Assembly (NCBI GenBank): GCA_021531615.1
Contig: JADYUE010000005.1
Span: 1-64,000, forward strand
Reading direction: 5' to 3'
From: Fusobacterium varium
GTDB lineage: Bacteria > Fusobacteriota > Fusobacteriia > Fusobacteriales > Fusobacteriaceae
DNA: 64,000 nt
Shown: in pieces, positions 9,116 through 17,876 of the stretch
How the letters are laid out: each line of letters starts with the position of its first letter
How positions within the stretch are numbered: the first letter of the stretch is position 1
The notes under the pieces: generated by a model
Seen by the model: only the letters and a program-made list of their open reading frames with translations
Database searches by the model: none
What the model was told of the DNA's origin: nothing
Translations under genes and position numbers: made by a program

Positions 9116-12100
9116 TTAATCTATTACGTCTTCTGGTTTTAATCCATCAAATAGGTAAGTATCTGGAGTTGTTCTCTTATCTGCTCCAGTAGTAGCTCCA
9201 AGACCAAATATTGGTTTGTCTGGGAAAGCAAGTAATGTAAATTGTAGAGCTGCTCTCCATTCATAATCTCTTGTTCCTAGATCATACTCTTGTTCATAAG
9301 CTAATGCCCATTGATAATATCCAAACTCTCTTCCTATTTCAATTCCTAATCCATCTAAAGATTTTTTATTTCTATTTTCTGCAGATTTATCATTGTAGTT
9401 TTCATAGAACTTAGCATATGTTCTAATATTCCATCCTTGGCTTGGTTTTCCTATTTTAGCCATCAGACTTACTTTATGCTCTCTATCAACTTTATTCCAT
9501 TTATTATCTTTATTCCATCCAGCATTATCATCTATCTCATAACCAATACCATATCTATTTTGTGAATAGAATATCTTTGCATTTACCTCTTCTAATGAAT
9601 CCCATAAATCTCCAGTTTTATCATATCTTGCTTCATTTCTTTGAGCCATTAGATAAACTTTAAAATTACGTTTATAATCTCCTAAAGAATTAAATCTATC
9701 ATACATTATACTATTTAAGTTGAAGTTTACACTATTTCTTTCTCTATCTCTTAAAATATCTCTTACTCTATAAAGTTCAGCTTGAGAAAGTGTATTTGAA
9801 TCTTTATCAAACTCAAGTTCTGCATAATTTTTTAACTCTTCATCTGTAAATCTCTTATCTCTATATTCATAAGTTAATGATAGTACATCAGAGTTTCCTG
9901 TATTTCTCATCTCTCCATCAATATTACGTTTAGCTCCATCTTCCTTATGTTTATAGTCTTCATAAGTTACAGCATAGTAGTTTTCTACATCTCCACCATC
10001 TAAGAAAGATACCTTATAAATTTTATTATCTACATCTAATTCTCTCTTATTAATTTCATAGTTATCTCTAACATCTGTACCTTGGCTAAAGCTAATTCCT
10101 AATTGATTATCGTCAAAACTATAATTATATCCATAAGTATTAGCTCTAATTTTTTCCTTAGCATTATCCACATATTTCATATCCCAAATCTTAGAATCTA
10201 TACCTTGAGTTTCATATGAAAACTTATGATTATCATATGTATATGATCCTCCATAATTGATAAATGTTAAATCGTTGTAGTTATGATCTCTCATATTTTC
10301 ATTTGTATATCTTCTATCTTGTCCATAGTTTAATGTTAAAGATTGTTTATCATCAATTTTAAATGTTAAATCATTTTTAAATAGTTGTCCATTTAGATTA
10401 TCTGTACTAGCTGGATTTTCAGCTCTCTTATACTCTACATTATATACAGTTTCTGTATTTCCAACTGTTGTAGTTACTGTGTCCTTAACTTCATAGATAT
10501 TATCTTTATTTTTTAATCTAATCTCTTTTGAACTTACTTTTTTCTTTCTATCTTTATCAACTGTATCTCCAAAGTTTATATCTCCAGAGTCATAATCATA
10601 TCTTTGATAGAAAAGTTTCAGATCATTATTCATAGCAAAATCAATTTTTCTATCCTTATCTTCTCTATTATCAAAAAGATCTACTACATGGTTTAATTTC
10701 AATTGAGTTCTTAAAGTTGAATCCTCTCCAGTAGCATAATTTTTACCATAAGGATTATATCCCTTATCATATTTATCATATCTAATTCCACCAAATAGAG
10801 CTAACTCTCCATAATTTCCTAAAGATATCTCATTTTGCTCTGCACTTACTTCATAGAACTTTGATTCATTTACATATTTTCTATATGAACCCTCTTCAAA
10901 ATCATGTGTATAGTAATATATACCATCTCTATCCCAAAACTCCTCTTTTGTCTCTCCAGATGCAAAAGTGAATTTAGTAGTATCATCATAGAAATCTATA
11001 TATCCTCTAACTTCTCTAAAATCGTGGTAAATAATATTTTCAAATCTATTATATTCTTTGCTTCTTTCATTAGGTAGATGTCCAGTTCCTGCAATGCCAT
11101 CTTTATTAATAACATTTTCTCTTAATGGATCTTTAGTCAAATCAAGCTTTCTAGTATACTCATTTACATTTAAACCAGCTTTTACTCTATAATCTCCATA
11201 AAGATCATAATCTCCAAAAGAGATTCTCAAGTCTTTGCTATCATATTGACTATACTCTCTTATCATACTTGGATTATAGTTATAGTACAGCTTTCCACCT
11301 AAAAGAGTGTTAAATTTCAACAGAGAATCTAACTTAGGATCTCGTTCCCAAAGTCCTAATTTTCTAAATTTATCTCCATTTTTCTCATCATAGCTAAATC
11401 CAATATTATTCTCTTTTTCAAAGAACTCAAACCCAAAATCTTCAGCTCTTGATTGAGTATCATTTAAAGTAGATCCTGGATCCATATCATATAAGTAGTT
11501 ATAGTATCCACCAATTTTATATTTTGCATTATCCTTATATAATGATACTTGAGAAAATAGATCATTATCTATATTGCTTCCATAATCAATATCATCTATA
11601 TCATCATATACCATCCAAGCATAAGCTTCCTTGTCATCAGTTAATTTTAATCTAGTCTTTAAAGTGATATCTTTATTTTCTCCAAGCTCTTTTAAATTAG
11701 AGTTCATTGAGAAGAATGTCATATTAGAATCTAATTTAGGTCTTTTTACTTTATTATTATGGAAAAAACTATTTCCCTCATAATCAGTAATGATATCATC
11801 TAACTTAGGTATCATATTATATGTTGCATTTATAGTATTAAAGTATAATTTTCCCTTTTCTCCATTATATTCGTGAGTATAATTTACTCTATACCTTTTA
11901 TGTTTTTCCTCATACTCTACATCTGATTTTTTATCTTCTGGTTTATCTGCCTTTGACCATACTAAAGCATCATCAATATCAAGTTTAGCAGTTCCAAATT
12001 TATCAGTAGTATACCAGTTTTCCCATCTACCTATTAAAAGTCCCATTTGATCAGCAAATTTTGGAGCAAATCCACCTCTGAATTTACTGTCCTTATCTCC

Positions 12101-12838
12101 ATACAAAAATCCCCATGAAGTTTGCCAACCATAGTAGTCTTTTGTCCCCCATTCTGGGAATAGTGGAACTTTAGATCCTTCTCTTATATTTAATCTATAC
12201 CACGGAAGTGAGAATGGAAAAATATCACTACTTCCCATATAGAAGTCACTTCCTTTTAAAGTTAATTGCTTATCAGGTTCAACAATTATCTCTTTAGATA
12301 GGAAATGATACCCAGCCTTATCAGGATCTCCAGTTTCTGCTACATTATAATCAGTTGTTATCCAACCATTATTTATAAAAAGTTTTCCATTGTTGTAATC
12401 AAAAACTTTTCCTCCAAAATAGATCTTATCATTTGGAGCTTCTCCACCTGTAACTTTTCCAATCTCTAGATATCCAAAGTTATCATAAAAAACTCCTTGA
12501 TTTCCATCAAGAGAAACATCTCCCTCTTTTGATTCTATCTTTAAAACTCCAGTAGGTTGCTCTACTTGAGCTATTAAATTATCTTTTAAATAAACTCTAT
12601 TTTCTTCTTTATCTCTTCTTAAATTAAATACTTTTAATTTTAAGTTTCCATACTTTAAATTGACACCATTTTGAGAAGTAATAGTATCAGTAAGAAGATC
12701 TAACTCAACTTCGTCAGCTCCTCCTATTATTCTATCATCTTTTTTTTGTCCTATTTCATTCATAGGAACCGTGGTTATTCCAAATGTAACTAAAGAAACT
12801 ATAATAAAAGATGCTACTAATAATAATTTTCTCCTCAT
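9116..12838 (-). CDS. lptD: LptD-like LPS-assembly outer-membrane protein
   Basis: 1240-residue secreted protein with a signal-like N-terminus (RRK then hydrophobic LLLVASFIIVSLVTFGITT). An OstA/LptA-like region (about 45-210) follows, with repeated short strands and statements such as DNFGYLEIGKVTGG. The rest is a long array of amphipathic strands rich in Y, N, D and K, typical of a fusobacterial beta-barrel, ending near WRAALQFTLLAFP with a tail of about 30 residues. LptD with LptE places LPS in the outer leaflet. It is much longer than the E. coli protein (about 780), mostly through barrel and loop expansion. Ribosome site AAGGAG precedes the ATG by 14 bases. The IS element ends only about 28 bases upstream. 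Confidence 0.8.
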   Translation of the reverse strand: MRRKLLLVASFIIVSLVTFGITTVPMNEIGQKKDDRIIGGADEVELDLLTDTITSQNGVNLKYGNLKLKVFNLRRDKEENRVYLKDNLIAQVEQPTGVLKIESKEGDVSLDGNQGVFYDNFGYLEIGKVTGGEAPNDKIYFGGKVFDYNNGKLFINNGWITTDYNVAETGDPDKAGYHFLSKEIIVEPDKQLTLKGSDFYMGSSDIFPFSLPWYRLNIREGSKVPLFPEWGTKDYYGWQTSWGFLYGDKDSKFRGGFAPKFADQMGLLIGRWENWYTTDKFGTAKLDIDDALVWSKADKPEDKKSDVEYEEKHKRYRVNYTHEYNGEKGKLYFNTINATYNMIPKLDDIITDYEGNSFFHNNKVKRPKLDSNMTFFSMNSNLKELGENKDITLKTRLKLTDDKEAYAWMVYDDIDDIDYGSNIDNDLFSQVSLYKDNAKYKIGGYYNYLYDMDPGSTLNDTQSRAEDFGFEFFEKENNIGFSYDEKNGDKFRKLGLWERDPKLDSLLKFNTLLGGKLYYNYNPSMIREYSQYDSKDLRISFGDYDLYGDYRVKAGLNVNEYTRKLDLTKDPLRENVINKDGIAGTGHLPNERSKEYNRFENIIYHDFREVRGYIDFYDDTTKFTFASGETKEEFWDRDGIYYYTHDFEEGSYRKYVNESKFYEVSAEQNEISLGNYGELALFGGIRYDKYDKGYNPYGKNYATGEDSTLRTQLKLNHVVDLFDNREDKDRKIDFAMNNDLKLFYQRYDYDSGDINFGDTVDKDRKKKVSSKEIRLKNKDNIYEVKDTVTTTVGNTETVYNVEYKRAENPASTDNLNGQLFKNDLTFKIDDKQSLTLNYGQDRRYTNENMRDHNYNDLTFINYGGSYTYDNHKFSYETQGIDSKIWDMKYVDNAKEKIRANTYGYNYSFDDNQLGISFSQGTDVRDNYEINKRELDVDNKIYKVSFLDGGDVENYYAVTYEDYKHKEDGAKRNIDGEMRNTGNSDVLSLTYEYRDKRFTDEELKNYAELEFDKDSNTLSQAELYRVRDILRDRERNSVNFNLNSIMYDRFNSLGDYKRNFKVYLMAQRNEARYDKTGDLWDSLEEVNAKIFYSQNRYGIGYEIDDNAGWNKDNKWNKVDREHKVSLMAKIGKPSQGWNIRTYAKFYENYNDKSAENRNKKSLDGLGIEIGREFGYYQWALAYEQEYDLGTRDYEWRAALQFTLLAFPDKPIFGLGATTGADKRTTPDTYLFDGLKPEDVID

Positions 12839-12866
12839 CTACAATCCTTCTCCTTAAATACTCAGT

Positions 12867-13050
12867 GTGAACTTCTTCTTGGGAAGTAGTTGCTTTTGTT
12901 AGCCAACTATATTTACCAAGCTATCCCCGTAGTTCCTACGGTTCTTTATACTTTCTTTTAGACTGCTTGTCTTATTCTTAGACCTTCAGCCAATATATTT
13001 TTACTTGCATTTATATCTCTATCATGATGAGCATGACAAATTGGACAAGT
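12867..13050 (-). ncRNA. Probable omega RNA at the right end of the TnpB element
   Basis: TnpB systems use an RNA made from the 3' part of the tnpB transcript and the right end. After the tnpB stop the minus strand shows a tight CCGTAG/CTACGG hairpin (12927-12941), an AGTTG/CAACT stem, a CTTGG/CCAAG long-range pairing option and the terminal hairpin. The guide would be the first bases past the element, 12866 down to about 12847, that is the lptD leader. The 5' limit inside tnpB is arbitrary here. Confidence 0.45.
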
Positions 13051-14097
13051 CCACTCTCTTATATCAAGAGTTTTCTTGCCATCATGATGCCCACATACAG
13101 AGCATATTTGACTTGACGGATATAGTCTATCAATTTTTATTATCTCTTTACCATACCATTTTGCTTTATACTCCAATTTATTTACAAAACTAGTCCAAGA
13201 TACATCAGCGATAGATTTAGCTAATTTATGATTATGAAGTAATCCTTTTGTATTTAAGTCTTCAATACAAATAATATCGTGGTTTTTAATAATATATGTA
13301 CTCAACTTATTTAAGAAATCTATCCTCATATTCATAATTTTTTCATGTATTTTAGCTACTTTAATTCTTTGTTTTTGATAATTTTTACTTTCGCTTAATT
13401 TTCTATTTTCTTTTTTAGCAATTAAAAATCTTTTTGATAATTTTCTTTGTTCTCTTTTTAATTTATTTTCTAATTGTTTTCTGAATTTAAGATTTTCTAT
13501 TTTTTCTCCAGTAGATAAAATAGCTATATCTTTTATACCTAAATCAATTCCTATAGCTGAATTAGTTTTTGGTAATTCTTGAATATCACTTTCACATAAC
13601 AAAGAGATAAAATACTTACCACTTCCATTACAAGAAATAGTAGCAGATTTTATTATACCCTCTATTTTTCTATGCACTTTTATTTTTACTAATTCTTTTA
13701 ACTTAGGAATTTTTAACCAATTTTCAAAAATGTTTACAGTTCCATTTTGATTATTAGTTGTATAACTTTGTACAGGATTTTTTTTAGATTTGAACTTAGG
13801 AAAACCAATAGATTTATCTCTAAAAAAATTTTTGTATGCTTTATCTAAATTCATTTGAGCATTAGCAAGAGCAAGACTATCAACTTCTTTTAGAAATTCA
13901 TACTCTTTTTTATATTTTGCAGGAGTAGGATATTTTAATTTTTTATCAGAGTTACCCTTACTTTCTTCATATGCTTTAATTCTATCATTTAGCATAAGAT
14001 TATAAACAAGGCGAACACAACCAAAAGTTTTACTAAAAAATATCTTTTGTTCATCGCTTGGATAAATTCTAAATTTATATGCTTTTAGCTGTTTCAT
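12958..14097 (-). CDS. tnpB: TnpB RNA-guided endonuclease of the IS605 family
   Basis: 379 residues from the ATG at 14097, chosen because GGGAGGTGG lies just upstream. The open frame extends to 14172, but that part is the left-end region. The N-terminal helix-turn-helix/OrfB segment (KAYKFRIYPS) leads to a RuvC nuclease: D185 in GIDLGIKD, E279 in ICIEDLNTKG and D361 in HHDRDINASKN. A zinc finger lies between the last two (C332, C335, C351, C354). All catalytic residues are intact at positions close to those of ISDra2 TnpB. TnpB proteins cut DNA next to a TAM under RNA guidance and favour retention of the element. Confidence 0.95.
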   Translation of the reverse strand: MKQLKAYKFRIYPSDEQKIFFSKTFGCVRLVYNLMLNDRIKAYEESKGNSDKKLKYPTPAKYKKEYEFLKEVDSLALANAQMNLDKAYKNFFRDKSIGFPKFKSKKNPVQSYTTNNQNGTVNIFENWLKIPKLKELVKIKVHRKIEGIIKSATISCNGSGKYFISLLCESDIQELPKTNSAIGIDLGIKDIAILSTGEKIENLKFRKQLENKLKREQRKLSKRFLIAKKENRKLSESKNYQKQRIKVAKIHEKIMNMRIDFLNKLSTYIIKNHDIICIEDLNTKGLLHNHKLAKSIADVSWTSFVNKLEYKAKWYGKEIIKIDRLYPSSQICSVCGHHDGKKTLDIREWTCPICHAHHDRDINASKNILAEGLRIRQAV

Positions 14098-14173
14098 CAG
14101 TCCACCTCCCTCAAAATTTTTTGTAACTATATTATAGCATATTTTTCTAAAAACAATAGAGCAATTCATCACA

Positions 14174-14189
14174 CCACCTACAGAGGTGG
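14174..14189. repeat. Left-end hairpin of the IS element
   Basis: CCACCT-ACAG-AGGTGG, a perfect 6-base stem with a 4-base loop, placed about 20 bases inside the inferred left border. Such subterminal hairpins are what TnpA recognises in this family. Confidence 0.65.
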
Positions 14190-14216
14190 GCGACTTCTTG
14201 CCTGTTATGTTAAATA

Positions 14217-14222
14217 ATTATA
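14217..14222 (-). promoter_or_regulatory. -10 box, probably the original lptD promoter
   Basis: Minus-strand TATAAT within TGTGATATAAT, three bases beyond the TTTAAC target of the IS element and after the trxA terminator. Joining the flanks without the IS would put it about 45 bases before the lptD ATG. No good -35 is visible. If it is the lptD promoter, transcription now begins at about the border of the IS. Confidence 0.5.
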
Positions 14223-14281
14223 TCACAATTGAGAATAAAATAAAATAATTGTATAAATTTTATCTAAAAAATAGACAAAAA

Positions 14282-14306
14282 AGCTGTTGCTTTAAAAGCA
14301 ACAGCT
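14282..14306 (-). terminator. Terminator of trxA
   Basis: AGCTGTTGCTTT and AAAGCAACAGCT form a near-perfect 12-base stem, flanked by T runs on both strands. It lies ten bases after the trxA stop and could act in both directions. Confidence 0.9.
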
Positions 14307-14316
14307 CTATTTTTTC

Positions 14317-14631
14317 CTAATAAACAGTTAATTTTTCAATTATCTCTTCTTTAGGTCTAAGTCCTACCACTTCTTTAACTCTTACTCCATCATCAAAGAT
14401 AACTATAGTGGGGATGCTCTTTATTCCAAATTGTCCTGCAAGACTAGGATTTTCATCAACATTCACTTTATATATTTTCATATCTAGTATATTTGACACC
14501 TCTTCTAGAATTGGAGATAACAATTTGCAAGGACCACACCATTCAGCCCAAAAGTCTACAATTACTTTTCCCTTGCCTTCTATTACTTTTTCTTGAAAAG
14601 TAATCTCATTCAAGTTTATTAAACCACTCAC
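14317..14631 (-). CDS. trxA: Thioredoxin
   Basis: 104-residue thioredoxin with the redox motif WCGPC at residues 31-35, the preceding VDFWAE strand, and the cis-proline loop KSIPT. It reduces disulfides in cytosolic proteins. The start is GTG at 14631 after AAGGAGG. It lies 88 bases downstream of the rubredoxin oxidoreductase fusion, and no thioredoxin reductase gene is next to it. The leader contains a small inverted repeat (14672-14687). Confidence 0.96.
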   Translation of the reverse strand: MSGLINLNEITFQEKVIEGKGKVIVDFWAEWCGPCKLLSPILEEVSNILDMKIYKVNVDENPSLAGQFGIKSIPTIVIFDDGVRVKEVVGLRPKEEIIEKLTVY

Positions 14632-14671
14632 TAATGTTCCTCCTTTTATGGAATATTACCTTTTTTAATTT

Positions 14672-14687
14672 ATACAATCTCTTGTAT
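14672..14687. promoter_or_regulatory. Inverted repeat in the trxA leader
   Basis: ATACAA-TCTC-TTGTAT, a perfect 6-base inverted repeat in the 88-base gap between the oxidoreductase gene and trxA. It overlaps AT-rich promoter-like sequence. It could be an operator or a small stem in the transcript; there is no direct support for either. Confidence 0.3.
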
Positions 14688-14719
14688 TGTACAAAGTTAT
14701 TCAAAAAAAATCAAGCTTT

Positions 14720-16201
14720 TTATATATATAATTTTCTCATAATAGTGTTTTTATCATCATTTTCTCTTACACCTTTAATAAGTGTGATTCCTTTTGATAC
14801 ATCTCCTATTAATATTGCACCTTTTAACTTATTATTTTCAAAATAAAGTTTTTTATACAATTTCTTTGTAGTATCTATCTCTTGTACAAATTCTTCACTA
14901 TTATCACTATTTCCAATTGTTCCTATAGAGATTAATTTTATATTCATTCCATCAAAATTTAATGGTTGAATTTGCTCTTTATATTGAGCTTCTCCTCCAC
15001 AAGCATTTATTCCAGCAGTCTTTCCTTGCTCCATAGCTACTTGCCACAATCCAATTATTTTTCCATTGTATTCTGCCACATCTCCACAAGCATAAATATC
15101 CTTCATAGAAGTTTCCATTTTTTCATTTACAACTATACCTCTACCTATATTTAAACCTAAGTTTTGAGCTAACTCTTTATTTGGAGCTATTCCAGCACTT
15201 ATAATAACTAGATCAGCTAATATATGTTGTCCATTTTCTAATGCAATAGAAGTCACTTTTTCTTCTCCCTCTATAGCACTTACAACTACACCTTTAAATA
15301 TTTTTACCCCTGCTTGTTCTATAGCAGCTTCTAATATTTCTGATCCTTGTTCATCTAATTGTTTAGGTAATATTCTTTGCATCATCTCTATAACTGATGT
15401 TTCTATTCCTAATAATTTTAATCCCCAAGCAGCTTCTAATCCAAGTACTCCTCCACCTATAACTACTGCTCTTTTACAATTCTTAGCATACTCTTTTACT
15501 TTTTCAGTATCTTCCATATTTCTTATTACAAAAACTCCAGATACATTTGAGTTTTTAATTGGTGGAACAAAACATTTTGCTCCTGTTGCTAAGATAAGTT
15601 TATCAAATTCTCTCTCTTCTCCATTTGAAAGAACAACTTTTTTATTTTCATTATCTATTGAAGTTACTCTTACTCCTTTAGTTAATTTTATATTTTTATC
15701 TTCATACCAACTATCTTTTTTTATTTTTAATCTATCCATTTCCATATCTTCACAAAGATATTCAGTTAATTTTGTTCTATAATATGGATCTGCTTGTTCT
15801 TCTCCTATAATTTCAATTTCAGCTGAACTATTTTTTCCTCTTGCTCCATCAGCTGCTGAAACTGCTGCAACTCCACTTCCTATTATTAAAATCTTTTCAT
15901 CTTTTCCTTCAGCTACCTCTTCTGGAGCCTCTTGAATCTCTGTCACTTCAAATAGATCTTTTCCTACTCCACAAACTGGACAAGTATCTGGACACTCATC
16001 ATACGGAAATACTTCATCACATACTGTACATCTCCAAACTTTTCCTGAAAGTTTTTTCTCTTTTTCTACATTTTCCACTTTTTTCTCTTCAGACTTTACT
16101 TCAGAAAAATATTCACTTCCAACATTACAAATTGGACATACTTCTGGTGCATGATCTCCTTCACATACTATTCCACAAATACTACATACCCACTTTTTCA
16201 T
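14720..16201 (-). CDS. FAD-dependent NAD(P)H:rubredoxin oxidoreductase with two N-terminal rubredoxin domains
   Basis: 493 residues. Two rubredoxin-like iron domains come first (CSIC...CPIC at about 5-25; CTVC...CPVC at about 58-77). A flavin reductase of the nitrite reductase NirB/NROR type follows: FAD-binding IIGSGVAAVSAADGA (about 106), NAD-binding VVIGGGVLGLEAAWG (about 247) and the second FAD motif DIYACGDVAEY. Electrons would pass from NAD(P)H through FAD to the iron centres, probably to oxygen- or peroxide-detoxifying partners. In clostridia reductase and rubredoxin are usually separate proteins, so this is a fusion of enzyme and carriers. GGAGAG precedes the ATG. The thioredoxin gene follows. 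Confidence 0.88.
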   Translation of the reverse strand: MKKWVCSICGIVCEGDHAPEVCPICNVGSEYFSEVKSEEKKVENVEKEKKLSGKVWRCTVCDEVFPYDECPDTCPVCGVGKDLFEVTEIQEAPEEVAEGKDEKILIIGSGVAAVSAADGARGKNSSAEIEIIGEEQADPYYRTKLTEYLCEDMEMDRLKIKKDSWYEDKNIKLTKGVRVTSIDNENKKVVLSNGEEREFDKLILATGAKCFVPPIKNSNVSGVFVIRNMEDTEKVKEYAKNCKRAVVIGGGVLGLEAAWGLKLLGIETSVIEMMQRILPKQLDEQGSEILEAAIEQAGVKIFKGVVVSAIEGEEKVTSIALENGQHILADLVIISAGIAPNKELAQNLGLNIGRGIVVNEKMETSMKDIYACGDVAEYNGKIIGLWQVAMEQGKTAGINACGGEAQYKEQIQPLNFDGMNIKLISIGTIGNSDNSEEFVQEIDTTKKLYKKLYFENNKLKGAILIGDVSKGITLIKGVRENDDKNTIMRKLYI

Positions 16202-16263
16202 CTTCTCTCCTCCATTATCTAGTTAAAAACTTACTATTCCTAATTATATACTAGAAATGTCAA

Positions 16264-16956
16264 CTATTTCCTTTTTTCTCTCTCTTCTTTTTCTCTTTCA
16301 GCTTGAGATTTATTTACATATAAAGGTTCTAACGTATATAAATTATCTTCAGGTAGATGTAATGAAATTTGAGCAGCTACCCCAGCTCTAGGAATAGAGT
16401 TTGCTTTAGAAAAAATAGTATAATCCTTTTCTAAAATCTCATTTATAAGCTTTTCATTAACTGTTGCTCCATCACCTATAAATGTAACTTTTTTACCTTT
16501 AAGATCATCTAAAATCTCTCTTAATTCTCCATCTTTATACTCTTCCTCTCTAAGTAAAATATTATCAATATATCTATACTTAGAAAAATATACTCTCTCT
16601 TTTCTTGCATCTATTAAAGGAACAATTATATCTTCTCTATTTTCTCCCATATGTGCTAAAACATCTAACTCATTTACTCCTACTATTGGCTTTTTCAATG
16701 AATAAGCTAAACCTTTAGCTATTGCAGTTCCTATTCTAATTCCTGTAAATGAACCTGGTCCTATTGTAACAGCTATTCTATCTACATCTTTTATAGTCAA
16801 TCCTGATAATTTAAAAAGAGAATCCACAGCATCCATAATCACATTTGAATGATTTACTTTAACATAAAGATTTATCTCTCCTATTACTCCTGTTTTATCA
16901 TCATAAAGAGCTACACTTCCTATTTTAGTAGCTGTATCAATAGCTAAAACCAACAT
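16264..16956 (-). CDS. tsaB: tRNA threonylcarbamoyladenosine biosynthesis protein TsaB
   Basis: 230 residues of the ASKHA fold, starting MLVLAIDTATKIGSVAL and containing the family's TIGPGSFTGIRIG motif. TsaB lacks kinase activity of its own and pairs with TsaD and TsaE to make t6A at position 37 of ANN-decoding tRNAs. It overlaps tsaE by 20 bases, the usual tsaE-tsaB pairing, with GAGGAG about nine bases before its ATG. tsaD is not in the window. Confidence 0.95.
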   Translation of the reverse strand: MLVLAIDTATKIGSVALYDDKTGVIGEINLYVKVNHSNVIMDAVDSLFKLSGLTIKDVDRIAVTIGPGSFTGIRIGTAIAKGLAYSLKKPIVGVNELDVLAHMGENREDIIVPLIDARKERVYFSKYRYIDNILLREEEYKDGELREILDDLKGKKVTFIGDGATVNEKLINEILEKDYTIFSKANSIPRAGVAAQISLHLPEDNLYTLEPLYVNKSQAEREKEEREKRK

Positions 16957-17401
16957 ACTTTAACATCTCCTCTTCCTTCTCTAAATTTCCTACATATCTT
17001 ATCTCCACTTCTCTATCCTCTTCTCCATGATGATAAAGTTTTATCTCAATATACTCTTTAGGAAGTTCACTTTCTATAATATCAGCCCATTCAATCAAAA
17101 CTATTCCACCATTATTTAGATAATCTTCATAACCTACCTCATATATTTCCTCTGCTTCACCTAAACGGTATACATCAAAGTGATATAATGGAAGTCTCCC
17201 TGAAAAATATTCTAAAACATAGTTAAATGTAGGACTTTTTATACTCTCTGTCACACCTAGCTTTTTAGCAAAAGTTTTAGTAAAAGTTGTTTTTCCTGTT
17301 CCTAAATCACCTATCAAAGCTATTGTTGTATTTTCTTGAGAATAATCTGCTAATTTTTCAGCAAGAGTATTTAACTCACTAAATGTTAGTATCTTTCTCA
17401 T
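16937..17401 (-). CDS. tsaE: tRNA threonylcarbamoyladenosine biosynthesis ATPase TsaE
   Basis: 154 residues from the ATG at 17401, which has GGAGG five bases upstream; the ATG at 17413 overlaps that ribosome site. A P-loop GDLGTGKTTFTK (about 31-42), the segment SPTFNYVLEY, and IEWADIIESELP are family hallmarks. TsaE is the small ATPase that activates the TsaBD complex. It overlaps rfaE2 by 23 bases and tsaB by 20 bases, so translation is likely coupled. Confidence 0.95.
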   Translation of the reverse strand: MRKILTFSELNTLAEKLADYSQENTTIALIGDLGTGKTTFTKTFAKKLGVTESIKSPTFNYVLEYFSGRLPLYHFDVYRLGEAEEIYEVGYEDYLNNGGIVLIEWADIIESELPKEYIEIKLYHHGEEDREVEIRYVGNLEKEEEMLKYVGFSY

Positions 17402-17876
17402 CATTTCCTCCATCCTTAAATTGGATTTTTTTCACTATATTAGTTGTAGATTTTCCCTCTACAAAAGAAAGTATTCTTACTTCTCCACCATTCTTTTCAA
17501 CTGTTGCTGTTTCAGGTAGTTTATTTTTATCATAATCTCCACCTTTAACATGGATTGATGGTTTTAATTTTTCCAATGTTTCAATTGGAGTTAACTCTTC
17601 AAAAATAACTGTAAAATCCACTGCTTTTAATCCTGAAAGCATCTCTGCTCTATCTATCTCATTATTTATTGGTCTACCTTCACCTTTTAACTGTCTAACT
17701 GAATTATCTGAATTGACACCAACTATTAGAATATCTCCTTGTTTTTTAGCTTCATTTAAATATCTCAAATGTCCAACATGTAAAATGTCAAAACAACCAT
17801 TTGTAAATACAACTTTTTTACCTTGTAATTTTAATTCTTCTATTAATTTCGCTGCTGTTTCTTTACTTAAAATCAT
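17379..17876 (-). CDS. rfaE2: D-glycero-beta-D-manno-heptose 1-phosphate adenylyltransferase (RfaE2)
   Basis: 165-residue stand-alone nucleotidyltransferase corresponding to the C-terminal half of E. coli HldE. It has the cytidylyltransferase signature GCFDILHVGHLRYL (about 27-40) and the RfaE2-type VKGGDYDKNKLPE segment. It makes ADP-heptose for the LPS inner core. The kinase half (RfaE1) is not nearby. It overlaps the Nudix gene by four bases (ATGA), with GGAGGT before its ATG. Together with lpxK, waaA and lptD it shows that this organism makes LPS. Confidence 0.93.
   Translation of the reverse strand: MILSKETAAKLIEELKLQGKKVVFTNGCFDILHVGHLRYLNEAKKQGDILIVGVNSDNSVRQLKGEGRPINNEIDRAEMLSGLKAVDFTVIFEELTPIETLEKLKPSIHVKGGDYDKNKLPETATVEKNGGEVRILSFVEGKSTTNIVKKIQFKDGGNDEKDTNI

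Larger units (their letters stand above)
12867..14208 (-). mobile_element. IS200/IS605-type element carrying only tnpB
   Basis: About 1342 bp holding one intact tnpB and no tnpA. The left end has a CCACCT/AGGTGG hairpin (14174-14189). The right end has an imperfect AACT-CTTC hairpin (12870-12891) followed by GTTCAC. The element abuts TTTAAC (14209-14214, minus strand) at the left, the sort of tetra- to hexanucleotide target this family inserts behind, and there is no target duplication, as expected for single-strand transposition. Ends are inferred from hairpins, not from comparison. It lacks its own transposase, so movement would need one supplied in trans. It splits the lptD leader. Confidence 0.8.

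Noticed and set aside
12927-12941. CCGTAG/CTACGG hairpin as a terminator of tnpB
   Set aside because: It has no U tract and fits better as part of the omega RNA fold at the right end of the element.
14098-14172. N-terminal extension of TnpB by 25 residues
   Set aside because: It covers the IS left-end hairpin region and lacks a ribosome site, whereas GGGAGGTGG stands before the ATG at 14097.
15841-16254. 137-codon plus-strand open frame rich in leucine and histidine
   Set aside because: It lies antisense to the rubredoxin-reductase fusion, has no ribosome site and has the low-complexity composition of a shadow frame.
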